A DNA stretch of 11,372 nt, taken from positions 1 through 11,372 of the forward strand of contig JBHOQO010000150.1 of the NCBI GenBank assembly GCA_042408925.1, written 5' to 3'. A model generated the notes under the pieces. It was not told the DNA's origin. It did not search any database and saw only the letters and a list, made by a program, of their open reading frames with translations. This DNA comes from BPIH01 sp042408925. Its GTDB lineage: Bacteria > Chloroflexota > Limnocylindria > Limnocylindrales > CSP1-4. Made by a program: the position numbers and the translations under genes. Of the stretch, positions 5,217 to 11,372 are shown one piece after another (position 1 is the stretch's first letter; every line of letters begins with the position of its first letter).

Positions 5217-5927
5217 CTAGAGGACGATCCGACCGGGGGTCATGCCCGGTTGGAGCGCGGTCGCCGCCACCATGTGACGACGGTTGAGGAGGGCGAAGGG
5301 GTAGCGGGCCACGATCCGCCGGTCGGCGAGCGAACGCGTCCGGACGTCGGTCATCGGGATGAACTGGGGTGTCGGCGATTCGAGGAACGTCGCCAGCTCC
5401 GCGCCCTCGGTGATGTAGATGTTGCCGGTGAGCGTGTGGCCCGGCGTCACGGCGACGATGGCGCGGGGAACCTTCGGGACGCGGAGCTCGGGAGCCCCCT
5501 CGGGCGGGGCGCCACCCGAGGTCTCGGCGATGAGCGTGACCTCGTCGGCCAGGATCCAGAAGCTCGGCGTCTGGACCCGCGTCGGCTCGCCGTTCCGGCG
5601 CAGGACCGTGGCGTCGAGGAGCTCGAAGAGGCCGAGGTGATGGTTCACGAAGTCCGACAGGCGGCGGTGGGCTCCGATGCGGAGGCCGCCGCTGAGTCGA
5701 AGGTGCGGTCCGACGAGCTCGATGGGCACGGCCGGAAGATCCGGCGGCAGCGGCGGGAGCGGCGGAAGGGGTTCGGCGACCAGCTCTTCGAGGTGGACCG
5801 AGGCGTCGCCGTCGGCGAGGTCCGGTCCCGCAGTCGGGACGGCGTCGGCATCGTCGAGCCGCTCCGGCACGGTGTCGCGGGCGCCGCCGGCCGAGCTGTC
5901 GTCGCCGATCGGTGGGCGTGGAGGCAT
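5217..5927 (-). CDS. Unrecognised two-module protein (tandem beta-rich repeats)
   Basis: This 236-residue protein has no signal peptide or membrane segment. Residues 1-50 are acidic and disordered, and 53-65 are a PLPPLPPLPPDLP linker. Two similar modules follow. Module 1 (about 75-136) runs HLRLSGGLRIGAHRRLSDFV, then LFELLDATVLR, then FWILADEVTLIAE. Module 2 (about 164-225) runs HTLTGNIYITEGAELATFLE, then FIPMTDVRTRS, then FALLNRRHMVAATA. Shared pattern: Leu-x-Gly, an alternating hydrophobic strand, Leu-x2-Phe, then a Leu/Met-x-Asp strand and a closing strand. The second module recalls the small uncharacterised beta domain I know as DUF6812, but I am not sure of that name. No catalytic residues are evident. 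The ATG at 5927 opens the acidic tail and has only a weak ribosome site. A TATGAT -10 box 40 nt upstream suggests its own promoter, separate from ctaA-ctaB. Confidence 0.72.
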   Translation of the reverse strand: MPPRPPIGDDSSAGGARDTVPERLDDADAVPTAGPDLADGDASVHLEELVAEPLPPLPPLPPDLPAVPIELVGPHLRLSGGLRIGAHRRLSDFVNHHLGLFELLDATVLRRNGEPTRVQTPSFWILADEVTLIAETSGGAPPEGAPELRVPKVPRAIVAVTPGHTLTGNIYITEGAELATFLESPTPQFIPMTDVRTRSLADRRIVARYPFALLNRRHMVAATALQPGMTPGRIVL

Positions 5928-5966
5928 GGTGTACCCCGGCGATGCGGCTGTGGCGTGACGGCGGCC

Positions 5967-5972
5967 ATCATA
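5967..5972 (-). promoter_or_regulatory. -10 box TATGAT upstream of the two-module gene
   Basis: TATGAT on the minus strand matches the -10 consensus at five of six bases and is rare in a region this GC-rich. It would start transcription near 5959, giving a leader of about 32 nt before the ATG at 5927. The best -35 match is only TCGATG at 5997-5992 with a long 19-nt spacer, so an activator may be needed. The inverted repeat at 5996-6011 overlaps that position. Confidence 0.45.
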
Positions 5973-5995
5973 GCCGGTGGGAGTCGGGCAGCATC

Positions 5996-6011
5996 GACGG
6001 ACGGGTCCGTC
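5996..6011. repeat. Inverted repeat GACGGAC-GG-GTCCGTC (candidate operator)
   Basis: Two perfect 7-bp arms flank a 2-bp centre. The site lies just upstream of the TATGAT box at 5972-5967, overlapping where the -35 should be, a typical place for a regulator site. Its right arm is also part of a 10-bp direct repeat. Confidence 0.4.
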
Positions 6012-6042
6012 CACCGGTGCCCGCCGGGCGCCGGTCCGTCCA
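6004..6042. repeat. Direct repeat GGTCCGTCCA x2 flanking an imperfect hairpin
   Basis: GGTCCGTCCA occurs at 6004-6013 and 6033-6042 (29-bp period). Between and overlapping them, ACCGGTGCCC (6013-6022) and GGGCGCCGGT (6026-6035) form an inverted repeat with one mismatch and a 3-nt loop. It lies 59-81 nt past the ctaA-ctaB stop codon. It may act as a weak terminator for that gene or as part of the regulatory region of the next one; there is no U-run. Confidence 0.35.
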
Positions 6043-6093
6043 TCCGGCCTACGGGAGCAACGCGGCGCTGCGGGCCGGCCGCGCCGAGGACCG

Positions 6094-7986
6094 TCAGAGG
6101 CCGGCCGGGACGACGATCGCGTCGACGGCGAGGGCGAGGAAGAGGAGCGAGAGGTAACTGATCGAGTAGCGGTAGAGGCCGATCGCCCCGGCGAGCGAGC
6201 CCTCGGCCGACGAGGCCCGCCGCCAGAGCCCGACCGCCCGCCAGACGAAGACGCCGCCGAGCCCGACCGCCGCCGCGAGGTAGACGAACCCGAGCCGCCC
6301 GACGACGAAGAGGAGGAGCGAGATCGCAACGACGAGGAGCGTGTACGAGACGATCTGGCGGGCCGTCTCCGGGACGCCCCGGACGACCGGGAGCATCGGG
6401 ACGCCGGCCGCCTCGTAGTCGCGCCGGACCCGGAGGGCGAGGGCCCAGAAGTGCGGCGGCGTCCAGGCGAAGACAAGGGCGAAGAGGACGAGCGCCGGGA
6501 GATCGACTCGCCCCGTCACCGCCGCCCAGCCGATGACCGGCGGGAGCGCCCCGGCCGCCCCGCCGATGACGATGTTCTGCGGCGTCGTCCGCTTGAGAAG
6601 GAGCGTGTAGACGACGACGTAGACGCCGATGGCGAGGAGGGCGAGGAAGGCGGCGAGGAGGTTGACGAACCAGGCGAGGACGACGAGGGCGACGACCCCG
6701 ATCCCCACGGCGAAGAGGAGGGCGTTCGCCGGCTCGACCCGGTGGCTCGGGAGGGGGCGCCGGCGGGTCCGGGTCATCCGCTCGTCGATGTCGCGTTCGA
6801 GGACCTGGTTGATGGCGTTCGCCGAGCCGGCGGCGAGGCTCCCGCCCAGGAGCGTCCAGAGGACGAGGTCGAGCCTCGGCACGCCGCGGGCGGCGAGGAT
6901 CATGGCCGGGACGGTCGTGACGAGGAGCAGCTCGATGATCCGGGGCTTCGTGAGGGCGACGTAGGCCCGGATCGTCTCGCCGGGGCCGGTTCGGGCGGTG
7001 ACGTCCTCTTGGACGTGCCCGCTCCCGGACTCGTGCCGAGCGGGACGCGACCCCCCGCCACCGGGGCCGGGCCGCGGAACCGGCGCGGCGAGGAGTCGGG
7101 CCCGATAGTAGGAGCCCGTGGCAAGGCCGACGAAGCATCCCCAGATCGTCGCCCCGAGGGCGAGGTGGAGCGTCTGCGTCCACTCGGCGAGGCGGGTCAG
7201 GATCTGCGCCCCGCCGACGACGGCCTGGACCGGATAGAGGAGGGCGGCCGCGACCGCGAGGCGGGCGATGGCCCGCCCGCCGGCCGGCCCCCGTTGGGTC
7301 CGCCAGGCGACGGCGGCAATCGCCGCGACGAGAACCCCGACGACGATGGCGACCCAGCGGTGGAGGACGTGGGTCGTCGTCAGCTCGGTCAGCGGCGGGA
7401 AGAGCGTCCCGCCCATGAGCGGCCAGTCCGGGTAGAGGAGGGCCGCGTTCTCGGCGGTGACGTTCGAGCCGAAGACGAGGAGGACAAAGACAGCCGCCGC
7501 CCCGAAGACCGCGAGGGCGGTGAAGCGCTGGTCGCCGCGCCCGCCGAGGTGCCGCGGGAACATCGAGCGGACCAACACGAAGACGAGGAGGCCGAAGAGC
7601 GCCATCGCGGCGACGAGGTGGGCGGTCACCGATTCGCCGCTGTTCCCGAGGCGGACCGTCTCGCGGCCGAGCCAGGCCTGGAACCCGACGAGGAGGACCG
7701 CGGCCAGGGACGGCCAGAGGATCGCCGGCTCGCTCCGATGGCGGGCGACGGCGAGGGCAGCGAGGCCGAGGACGAGGAGGCCGAGGACGACGGCGACGGT
7801 CCGGTGGATCCACTCGAGCCAGACCTGGTAGCCGGCGTCGAAGCCGGGGAGGAACTGCCCCTCGAAGCAGCCCGGCCACGTCGGGCAGGCGAGGCCCGAA
7901 TCGGTCGCCCGGACGACGACCCCGATGGTGACGAGGAGGAGCGTCGTCAGGACGGCTGCTCCGGCGAGCTGCTGGTATCGCTTCAC
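6094..7986 (-). CDS. ctaA/ctaB: Fused heme A synthase (CtaA) - protoheme IX farnesyltransferase (CtaB)
   Basis: This 630-residue membrane protein joins two consecutive enzymes of heme A synthesis. Residues 1-300 are CtaA/COX15, which oxidises heme O to heme A: VRATDSGLACPTWPGC (25-40) with the Cys34/Cys40 pair, Glu58-x2-His61, His123, THVLHR (205-210) and His274 as heme ligands. The second Cys pair of some CtaA proteins is absent. Residues about 301-335 are a Gly/Pro-rich linker. Residues 336-630 are CtaB, which farnesylates heme B to heme O: LTKPRI (345-350), NQVLERDIDERM (393-404) with the prenyl-diphosphate Asp residues, RTRRRPL (406-412), KRTTPQNIVIGGAAGALPP (465-483) and AWTPPHFWAL (508-517). 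Fusions of this order are known in Chloroflexota. I start at GTG 7986, giving the usual short lead into helix 1; GGAGG lies upstream at a long 14-nt spacing. A GTG at 8007 is the alternative. Confidence 0.93.
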   Translation of the reverse strand: MKRYQQLAGAAVLTTLLLVTIGVVVRATDSGLACPTWPGCFEGQFLPGFDAGYQVWLEWIHRTVAVVLGLLVLGLAALAVARHRSEPAILWPSLAAVLLVGFQAWLGRETVRLGNSGESVTAHLVAAMALFGLLVFVLVRSMFPRHLGGRGDQRFTALAVFGAAAVFVLLVFGSNVTAENAALLYPDWPLMGGTLFPPLTELTTTHVLHRWVAIVVGVLVAAIAAVAWRTQRGPAGGRAIARLAVAAALLYPVQAVVGGAQILTRLAEWTQTLHLALGATIWGCFVGLATGSYYRARLLAAPVPRPGPGGGGSRPARHESGSGHVQEDVTARTGPGETIRAYVALTKPRIIELLLVTTVPAMILAARGVPRLDLVLWTLLGGSLAAGSANAINQVLERDIDERMTRTRRRPLPSHRVEPANALLFAVGIGVVALVVLAWFVNLLAAFLALLAIGVYVVVYTLLLKRTTPQNIVIGGAAGALPPVIGWAAVTGRVDLPALVLFALVFAWTPPHFWALALRVRRDYEAAGVPMLPVVRGVPETARQIVSYTLLVVAISLLLFVVGRLGFVYLAAAVGLGGVFVWRAVGLWRRASSAEGSLAGAIGLYRYSISYLSLLFLALAVDAIVVPAGL

Positions 7987-8078
7987 GGACGGGATCCGAT
8001 CCTCCACGGGGCGCCGTCGCCGGACGGCGCGGATGCCGGCCGACCGCTCGGGGGCCGATGCGGCGGCGAACGTCCGGC

Positions 8079-8084
8079 ATTCTA
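8079..8084 (-). promoter_or_regulatory. Candidate -10 box (TAGAAT) for ctaA-ctaB
   Basis: TAGAAT on the minus strand matches TATAAT at five of six bases in a GC-rich stretch. It would start transcription near 8072, leaving a leader of about 85 nt before the GTG at 7986. No -35 match is visible 16-19 nt upstream. It sits in the divergent region shared with the lipoprotein gene. It also argues against translation from far upstream starts such as 8115. Confidence 0.4.
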
Positions 8085-8150
8085 GCGCGGTTCCCGAGGG
8101 CGGCGGCCGATGCACCCGCCGGCACGACGGCTCGATCCGGGCGCCGAGGG

Positions 8151-8156
8151 TAAGCT
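8151..8156 (+). promoter_or_regulatory. Candidate -10 box (TAAGCT) of a leaderless lipoprotein transcript
   Basis: TAAGCT fits TANNNT and ends 9 nt before the ATG at 8166. The bases in between (GGCGGCAGG) touch the ATG directly, so they are too close for a normal Shine-Dalgarno. Transcription would start within a few bases of the ATG. No -35 is evident. Confidence 0.3.
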
Positions 8157-8165
8157 GGCGGCAGG

Positions 8166-9152
8166 ATGACCGACCGGAACCGGCCGGCGGACCTTCGGTC
8201 CCGTCGGCGCCTCGACCTTCGGCGGCCCGGCCGCATCGCCCTCGCCGCCCTCACCGTCGCCCTCGCCGTGGCCGGCTGCGTCGCCACCGGCGGAACGGGT
8301 GCCTCCCCGACGCCCGGGCCGTCGGGGAGCGGGACGCGGCCGAGCCTCTATCCCGTGATCGTCTCCTCGGAGCAGGCCGTCGGCCCGAACCGCTTCCTCT
8401 TCTCCTTCCTCGACCCGGCGACGAACCTCCCGGCCGCCCGGCCGGATCGGAGCGTCGGCGTCGCCTTCTACGATTCGCCGGATGCGACGACGCCGGTCGC
8501 GACCGCCGACGCCGAGTTCGTCTGGGCCATCGAGGGCGAGCGCGGCATTTACGTCAGCCACGTCACGTTCACCCATGCCGGGCAATGGGTCGCCGCCTTC
8601 ACGACCGAGGCGCCCGGGTCGCCGTCCGAAACGATCCGGTTCACCTTCGACGTCCGGGACCACGCCACGGCCCTCGGGGTCGGCGATCGGGCGCCCGCCG
8701 TCCGGACCCCGACCGCCGCCGACGTCGGCGGCGACCTGCGCCGGATCTCGTCCGATCCGAACCCGCTCCCGGCCTTCTACGAGACCTCGGTCGACGCCCT
8801 CCTCGCCGCCCATCGACCCTTCGTCCTCGTCTTCGCGACGCCGGCCTTCTGTGTGAGCGGCCAGTGCGGGCCGACCCTCGAGCTCGTGAAGCCGTACGTC
8901 GCCGAGTACCCGGACGTCGCCTTCGTCAACGTCGAACCGTACGAGCTCGACTTCAGCGCCGGGCGTCTCCAGCCGAAGCTCGACGCGAACAACCAGCTCC
9001 AGCTCGTGCCCGCCGCCGAGGCGTTCCGGATCGTCAGCGAGCCCTGGGTTTACGTCGTCGACCGGTCCGGCATCATCGTCGGCTCCTTCGAGGGGATCTT
9101 TACCTACGCCGAGCTCCGGGCGGCGATCGAGGAAGCTCGGCGCGGCAGCTGA
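8166..9152 (+). CDS. Lipoprotein with N-terminal beta domain and thioredoxin-fold domain (CxxxxC)
   Basis: This 328-residue protein starts with an Arg-rich n-region, a hydrophobic stretch (24-36) and the lipobox VAGC, so it should be lipidated at Cys38 and act outside the membrane. Residues 39-60 are a Gly/Ser/Pro/Thr tether. Residues about 61-165 look like an immunoglobulin-like beta domain (RFLFSFLD, GIYVSHVTF, GQWVAAFTT, TIRFTFDV). Residues about 168-328 are a thioredoxin fold: GVGDRAPAV (171-179), FVLVFATPAFCVSGQCGP (219-236) with Cys229-x4-Cys234, VAFVNVEPYE (251-260), then the cis-Pro segment SEPWVYVVDRSGIIVGSFEG (291-310). The CxxxxC spacing differs from CxxC thioredoxins and CxxxC SCO proteins, but I recall TPAxC(x4)CGP in related Chloroflexota and actinobacterial proteins. 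It is divergent from ctaA-ctaB, so a role in oxidase maturation is possible. A general periplasmic-side thiol protein is the alternative. Confidence 0.87.
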   Translation: MTDRNRPADLRSRRRLDLRRPGRIALAALTVALAVAGCVATGGTGASPTPGPSGSGTRPSLYPVIVSSEQAVGPNRFLFSFLDPATNLPAARPDRSVGVAFYDSPDATTPVATADAEFVWAIEGERGIYVSHVTFTHAGQWVAAFTTEAPGSPSETIRFTFDVRDHATALGVGDRAPAVRTPTAADVGGDLRRISSDPNPLPAFYETSVDALLAAHRPFVLVFATPAFCVSGQCGPTLELVKPYVAEYPDVAFVNVEPYELDFSAGRLQPKLDANNQLQLVPAAEAFRIVSEPWVYVVDRSGIIVGSFEGIFTYAELRAAIEEARRGS

Positions 9153-9197
9153 GGTCGAGACGACCACGAACCGGTTGCCTGGGGGCAGCAGCGGTGC

Positions 9198-9869
9198 TCA
9201 GTCGTCGAGGGGCACGACCCGGTCGGCGCGAGCGATGAGGTGGGCGTCGTGGGAAGCGACGAGGAGGCCCCGGCCCGCCGCCCGGATCGAGGTGAGGAGC
9301 TCGATGATCGCGTCGGCCGTCCTCCGATCCAGGTTCGACGTCGGCTCGTCGACGATGAGGACCGGCGGGTCGGCAAAGAGAGCCCTGGCGATCCCGACTC
9401 GCTGCTGCTCGCCCCCGGAGAGCTGGGACGGGAAGTGATTCGCCCGACCCGCGACGCCGACGAGCTCGAGGAGCTCCCGTGCCCGTCGCCGTGCGTCCCG
9501 CCCGAGGCCCGCCGGCAGGCCAGGGAGAGCAACATTCTCGGCCGCCGTCAGCGTCCCGATGAGCCCGGCGTCCTGGAAGACGATCCCGAGCGTCTCCCGG
9601 CGGAGCGCCGACCGCTCGGCGTCCCCGAGCTCAGCCGGGTCGACGCCGCGCCAGCGGACGACGCCGGAGGTCGGGGAGATGAGGGCCGCGGCGATGTGGA
9701 GGAGGGTCGTCTTGCCGGACCCAGAACGCCCCGCGACGCAGACGAGCTCCCCGGCCCTGAGCTCGAGGTCGATCCCCTCGAAGACCCGGATCGGCGCGGA
9801 GCCATCTCGGCTTGGGTACACCTTCGAAACCCCGCTCAGGGCGAGGAGGGTCTCTTTGATCGCGCCCAT
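9198..9869 (-). CDS. ABC transporter ATP-binding protein (LolD/MacB-like)
   Basis: This 223-residue cytoplasmic ATPase powers the exporter whose permease is encoded just upstream. All motifs are present: Walker A GRSGSGKTT (47-55), Q-loop Gln99 in GIVFQD, signature LSGGEQQR (150-157), Walker B VLIVDEP (170-176) with the following TSNLD D-loop, and the switch His207 in ASHD. The short length and the TSNLDRRT sequence after Walker B place it with the LolD/FtsE/MacB group that works with FtsX-type permeases. The ATG at 9869 follows the permease stop after 20 nt, and a strong Shine-Dalgarno (GAGGAGG, about 9891-9885) overlaps that stop codon, so translation is probably coupled. The C-terminus VVPLDD is short, as usual for this group. 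The substrate cannot be told from the ATPase. Confidence 0.93.
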   Translation of the reverse strand: MGAIKETLLALSGVSKVYPSRDGSAPIRVFEGIDLELRAGELVCVAGRSGSGKTTLLHIAAALISPTSGVVRWRGVDPAELGDAERSALRRETLGIVFQDAGLIGTLTAAENVALPGLPAGLGRDARRRARELLELVGVAGRANHFPSQLSGGEQQRVGIARALFADPPVLIVDEPTSNLDRRTADAIIELLTSIRAAGRGLLVASHDAHLIARADRVVPLDD

Positions 9870-9889
9870 CGTGGCTATGGCCTTCCTCC

Positions 9890-11372
9890 TCACCCTGCTT
9901 CGGCGCCTGGCAACGGCCCCAACGCGCCCCAGAGCGCGACGGAGCCGGCCGCCAGGGCGGCGAGGGCCGCGGGCAGTTCCCCACTGGTCCCGGTGACGGG
10001 CTCGGCGAGGGCCGCCGCGAGCAGGGCGGAGCCGATCGCCGCCGGGACGCCGAGGCCGACTCGTTCGCCGAGGGTGAGGAGGCGGAGGGCTCGTCGGCTC
10101 CAGCCCGCCGCCCGGAGGACGAGGAACTCGCGACGCCGATCGGTCAGGTCGACGGCGAGGAGGACGAGGGTGAGCCAGATTCCGGTCAGCCCGGCCAGAG
10201 CGAGGAGGGCGAGCTGGTGGGGACGGAGAGTGTCGGTCAAGGCCGACGCCAGCAGCGTCGGGCCGACCCGAGATGCCGTCTCCGCGACGAGGACGACCCC
10301 GAGCCCGAGAGCCGCTGCGGCCAGGCTGAGGGCGGCCGCGGTCGTGAGGCTTCGGAGGGGACGGGCGACGAGACTGCGGAGCGCGTAGCTGGGGATCCCG
10401 GCGACCCGACCGATCCGACCCGTCGGGGCCCCCGGCCAGAGGTCGCCCCTCGCCGGCGTCCCCGTCACTCGGCGGAGGACGAAGGCCGTCCCGACGAGGG
10501 CGGCGGTCGGGAGGAGGGCGGCGAGCCCGGCCGTGGCGAGGAGGCCCCAGAGACTTCGCGGCCCGACGAGCCAGGAGACGAGGCCGGCGAGGACGATCAA
10601 CCCCGCCGCAGCGAGGGCCTCCGATCCGTACCAGCCAAGGATCCGGCGGCGAGACCAGCCGAGGGCCAGGAGGATGGCCGTGTCTCGAGTTCGCGCGGCA
10701 AGCTGGCTCAGCTGCACGCCGACCGCGAAGACGGCGGCTGTGGCGAGGGCAAGAAGGAGGAGGGCGAGGTTCGTCTCGCCGAGGCCACGCTCGACTCGCT
10801 CCGCGGCCCCGAGGGTCGTCCATTGCTGGCGGACGAAGCCGAGGTCGCCCGGGGGCTGGCGGTCGACCCGATAGGCCGGGACGTAGATCTCGACCGGCTG
10901 CGGCGAGGAGCCGGCGACGATGTCGACGTCGAGCCCGACCTCGGCGATCCGGGAGGCGACCCGCTCGACCGTCAGACGGGCCTCGGCCCCGAAGTCGGTG
11001 AGCCCGCGGACCCGGACCCGGATGGCGTCGATCGGGGCGTAGCCGCGGAGGAGCCTCGCCGCTTCGAGGTTCGTGATCGCGAGCGGCGGGACGGCGATGA
11101 GGCCGGCCGGGTTGAGCGTCGGGCGCATCGGGACCGGCTCCGGAAGGGCTCGCCCATCTGGTCCGGCCACGAGCTCCGTCGCGGGCGGGTCGTAGGCTCC
11201 GAGGGGGACGTAGTTGAGCGGGTTCGAGGGGAGCTCGAGGCGGCCGAGGTCGAAGGTCGTGATCGGGGCGAAGTAGAAGGGCTGATCGTAGGGACTCGTC
11301 GAGCGGAAGTCCTGGGTCAGTGCGAGGGGAACGCTCCGCAGGGTCCGGTAGGCCGGTTCGAGACCGATCTCC
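9890..11372 (-). CDS. FtsX-type ABC transporter permease (partial, 5' end beyond window)
   Basis: About 493 residues are visible and the frame stays open to the right edge, so the N-terminus is missing. A GTG at 11170 lies inside the frame, but about 67 residues with normal codon use precede it and it should not be taken as the start. The first visible 200 residues are an extracytoplasmic domain (FYFAPITTFDLG, IDAIRVRVRGLTDFG, VEIYVPAYRVDRQPPGDLGF). Then come two FtsX modules. The first has a membrane helix LALLLLALATAAVFAVGVQL and the coupling motif ILLALGWSRRRILGWYGSEA. A linker and a helix (LTTAAALSLAAAALGLGVVL) precede the second, with TGIWLTLVLLAVDLTDRRRE and LRAAGWSRRALRLL. The layout fits a MacB/LolE-like permease with duplicated FtsX domains. 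The substrate is unknown. Confidence 0.87.
   Translation of the reverse strand, partial: EIGLEPAYRTLRSVPLALTQDFRSTSPYDQPFYFAPITTFDLGRLELPSNPLNYVPLGAYDPPATELVAGPDGRALPEPVPMRPTLNPAGLIAVPPLAITNLEAARLLRGYAPIDAIRVRVRGLTDFGAEARLTVERVASRIAEVGLDVDIVAGSSPQPVEIYVPAYRVDRQPPGDLGFVRQQWTTLGAAERVERGLGETNLALLLLALATAAVFAVGVQLSQLAARTRDTAILLALGWSRRRILGWYGSEALAAAGLIVLAGLVSWLVGPRSLWGLLATAGLAALLPTAALVGTAFVLRRVTGTPARGDLWPGAPTGRIGRVAGIPSYALRSLVARPLRSLTTAAALSLAAAALGLGVVLVAETASRVGPTLLASALTDTLRPHQLALLALAGLTGIWLTLVLLAVDLTDRRREFLVLRAAGWSRRALRLLTLGERVGLGVPAAIGSALLAAALAEPVTGTSGELPAALAALAAGSVALWGALGPLPGAEAG

Noticed and set aside
5645..8287. Minus-strand 880-codon and plus-strand 702-codon open frames (5645-8287, 5977-8085) over ctaA-ctaB
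   Set aside because: Both are low-complexity Arg/Pro/Gly/Glu/Asp-rich products in frames shadowing the membrane protein, which has unmistakable CtaA and CtaB motifs.
9153..9197. Short hairpins (GGTCG-AGA-CGACC at 9153-9165 and TGCC/GGCA at 9177-9188) between convergent genes
   Set aside because: The stems are only 4-5 bp and no U-run follows on either strand, so I do not call a terminator.
11168..11170. GTG at 11170 as the start of the FtsX permease
   Set aside because: The same frame stays open for 67 more codons to the window edge with typical codon use and protein-like sequence (FYFAPITTFDLG), so the gene is truncated by the window, not short.

Overview
The window is about 11.4 kb of very GC-rich bacterial chromosome with strong G/C preference at third codon positions. 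The gene set is a fused heme A synthase/protoheme farnesyltransferase, a DarA-type cyclic-di-AMP receptor, an ACT-DUF5612 protein, a cysteine-free ArsC-fold protein, a Rieske protein and proline-rich secreted proteins. This set and the base composition suggest a GC-rich Chloroflexota lineage, possibly near Limnocylindria. That placement is inferred from remembered family patterns, and an actinobacterium is the main alternative. I see no rRNA, tRNA, CRISPR array, insertion sequence, phage gene or integrase. The region looks like ordinary chromosome with several poorly described small proteins.

Layout. Bases 2-109 look like the 3' end of an upstream + strand gene. A secreted proline-rich protein (281-925, +) and a soluble Rieske [2Fe-2S] protein (992-1471, +) follow. 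The Rieske gene converges on a minus-strand pair: a LOG-family nucleotide phosphoribohydrolase (1493-2284) and a cysteine-free ArsC/Spx-fold protein (2345-2710). A 130-bp divergent intergenic region with a perfect 16-bp palindrome (2740-2755) separates this pair from a plus-strand group: a single ACT-domain protein (2841-3104), an ACT-DUF5612 protein (3132-3812) and an exonuclease III homologue (3839-4750).

The exonuclease gene converges on a minus-strand run: the cyclic-di-AMP receptor (4797-5117), an unrecognised protein with two similar beta-rich modules (5217-5927), and the ctaA-ctaB fusion (6094-7986). The 166-bp gap upstream of the two-module gene carries a good -10 box, a 7-2-7 inverted repeat and a 10-bp direct repeat. 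A thioredoxin-fold lipoprotein (8166-9152, +) is transcribed divergently from ctaA-ctaB. It converges on a minus-strand ABC exporter made of an ATPase (9198-9869) and an FtsX-type permease (9890 to beyond the right edge).

How the genes work together. The fusion protein makes heme O and then heme A for aa3-type cytochrome oxidase. The divergent lipoprotein with a CxxxxC thioredoxin site may serve redox work outside the membrane, possibly oxidase assembly (inference). The ABC ATPase and permease form one MacB/LolCDE-like exporter, with the ATPase ribosome site overlapping the permease stop codon. The ACT and ACT-DUF5612 genes look like one small-ligand-sensing unit. Several genes lack a Shine-Dalgarno sequence and instead carry a -10-like hexamer 6-9 nt before the start codon, which suggests leaderless transcripts. 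No gene-free stretch exceeds 300 bases; the longest are 110-280, 5928-6093 and 7987-8165.
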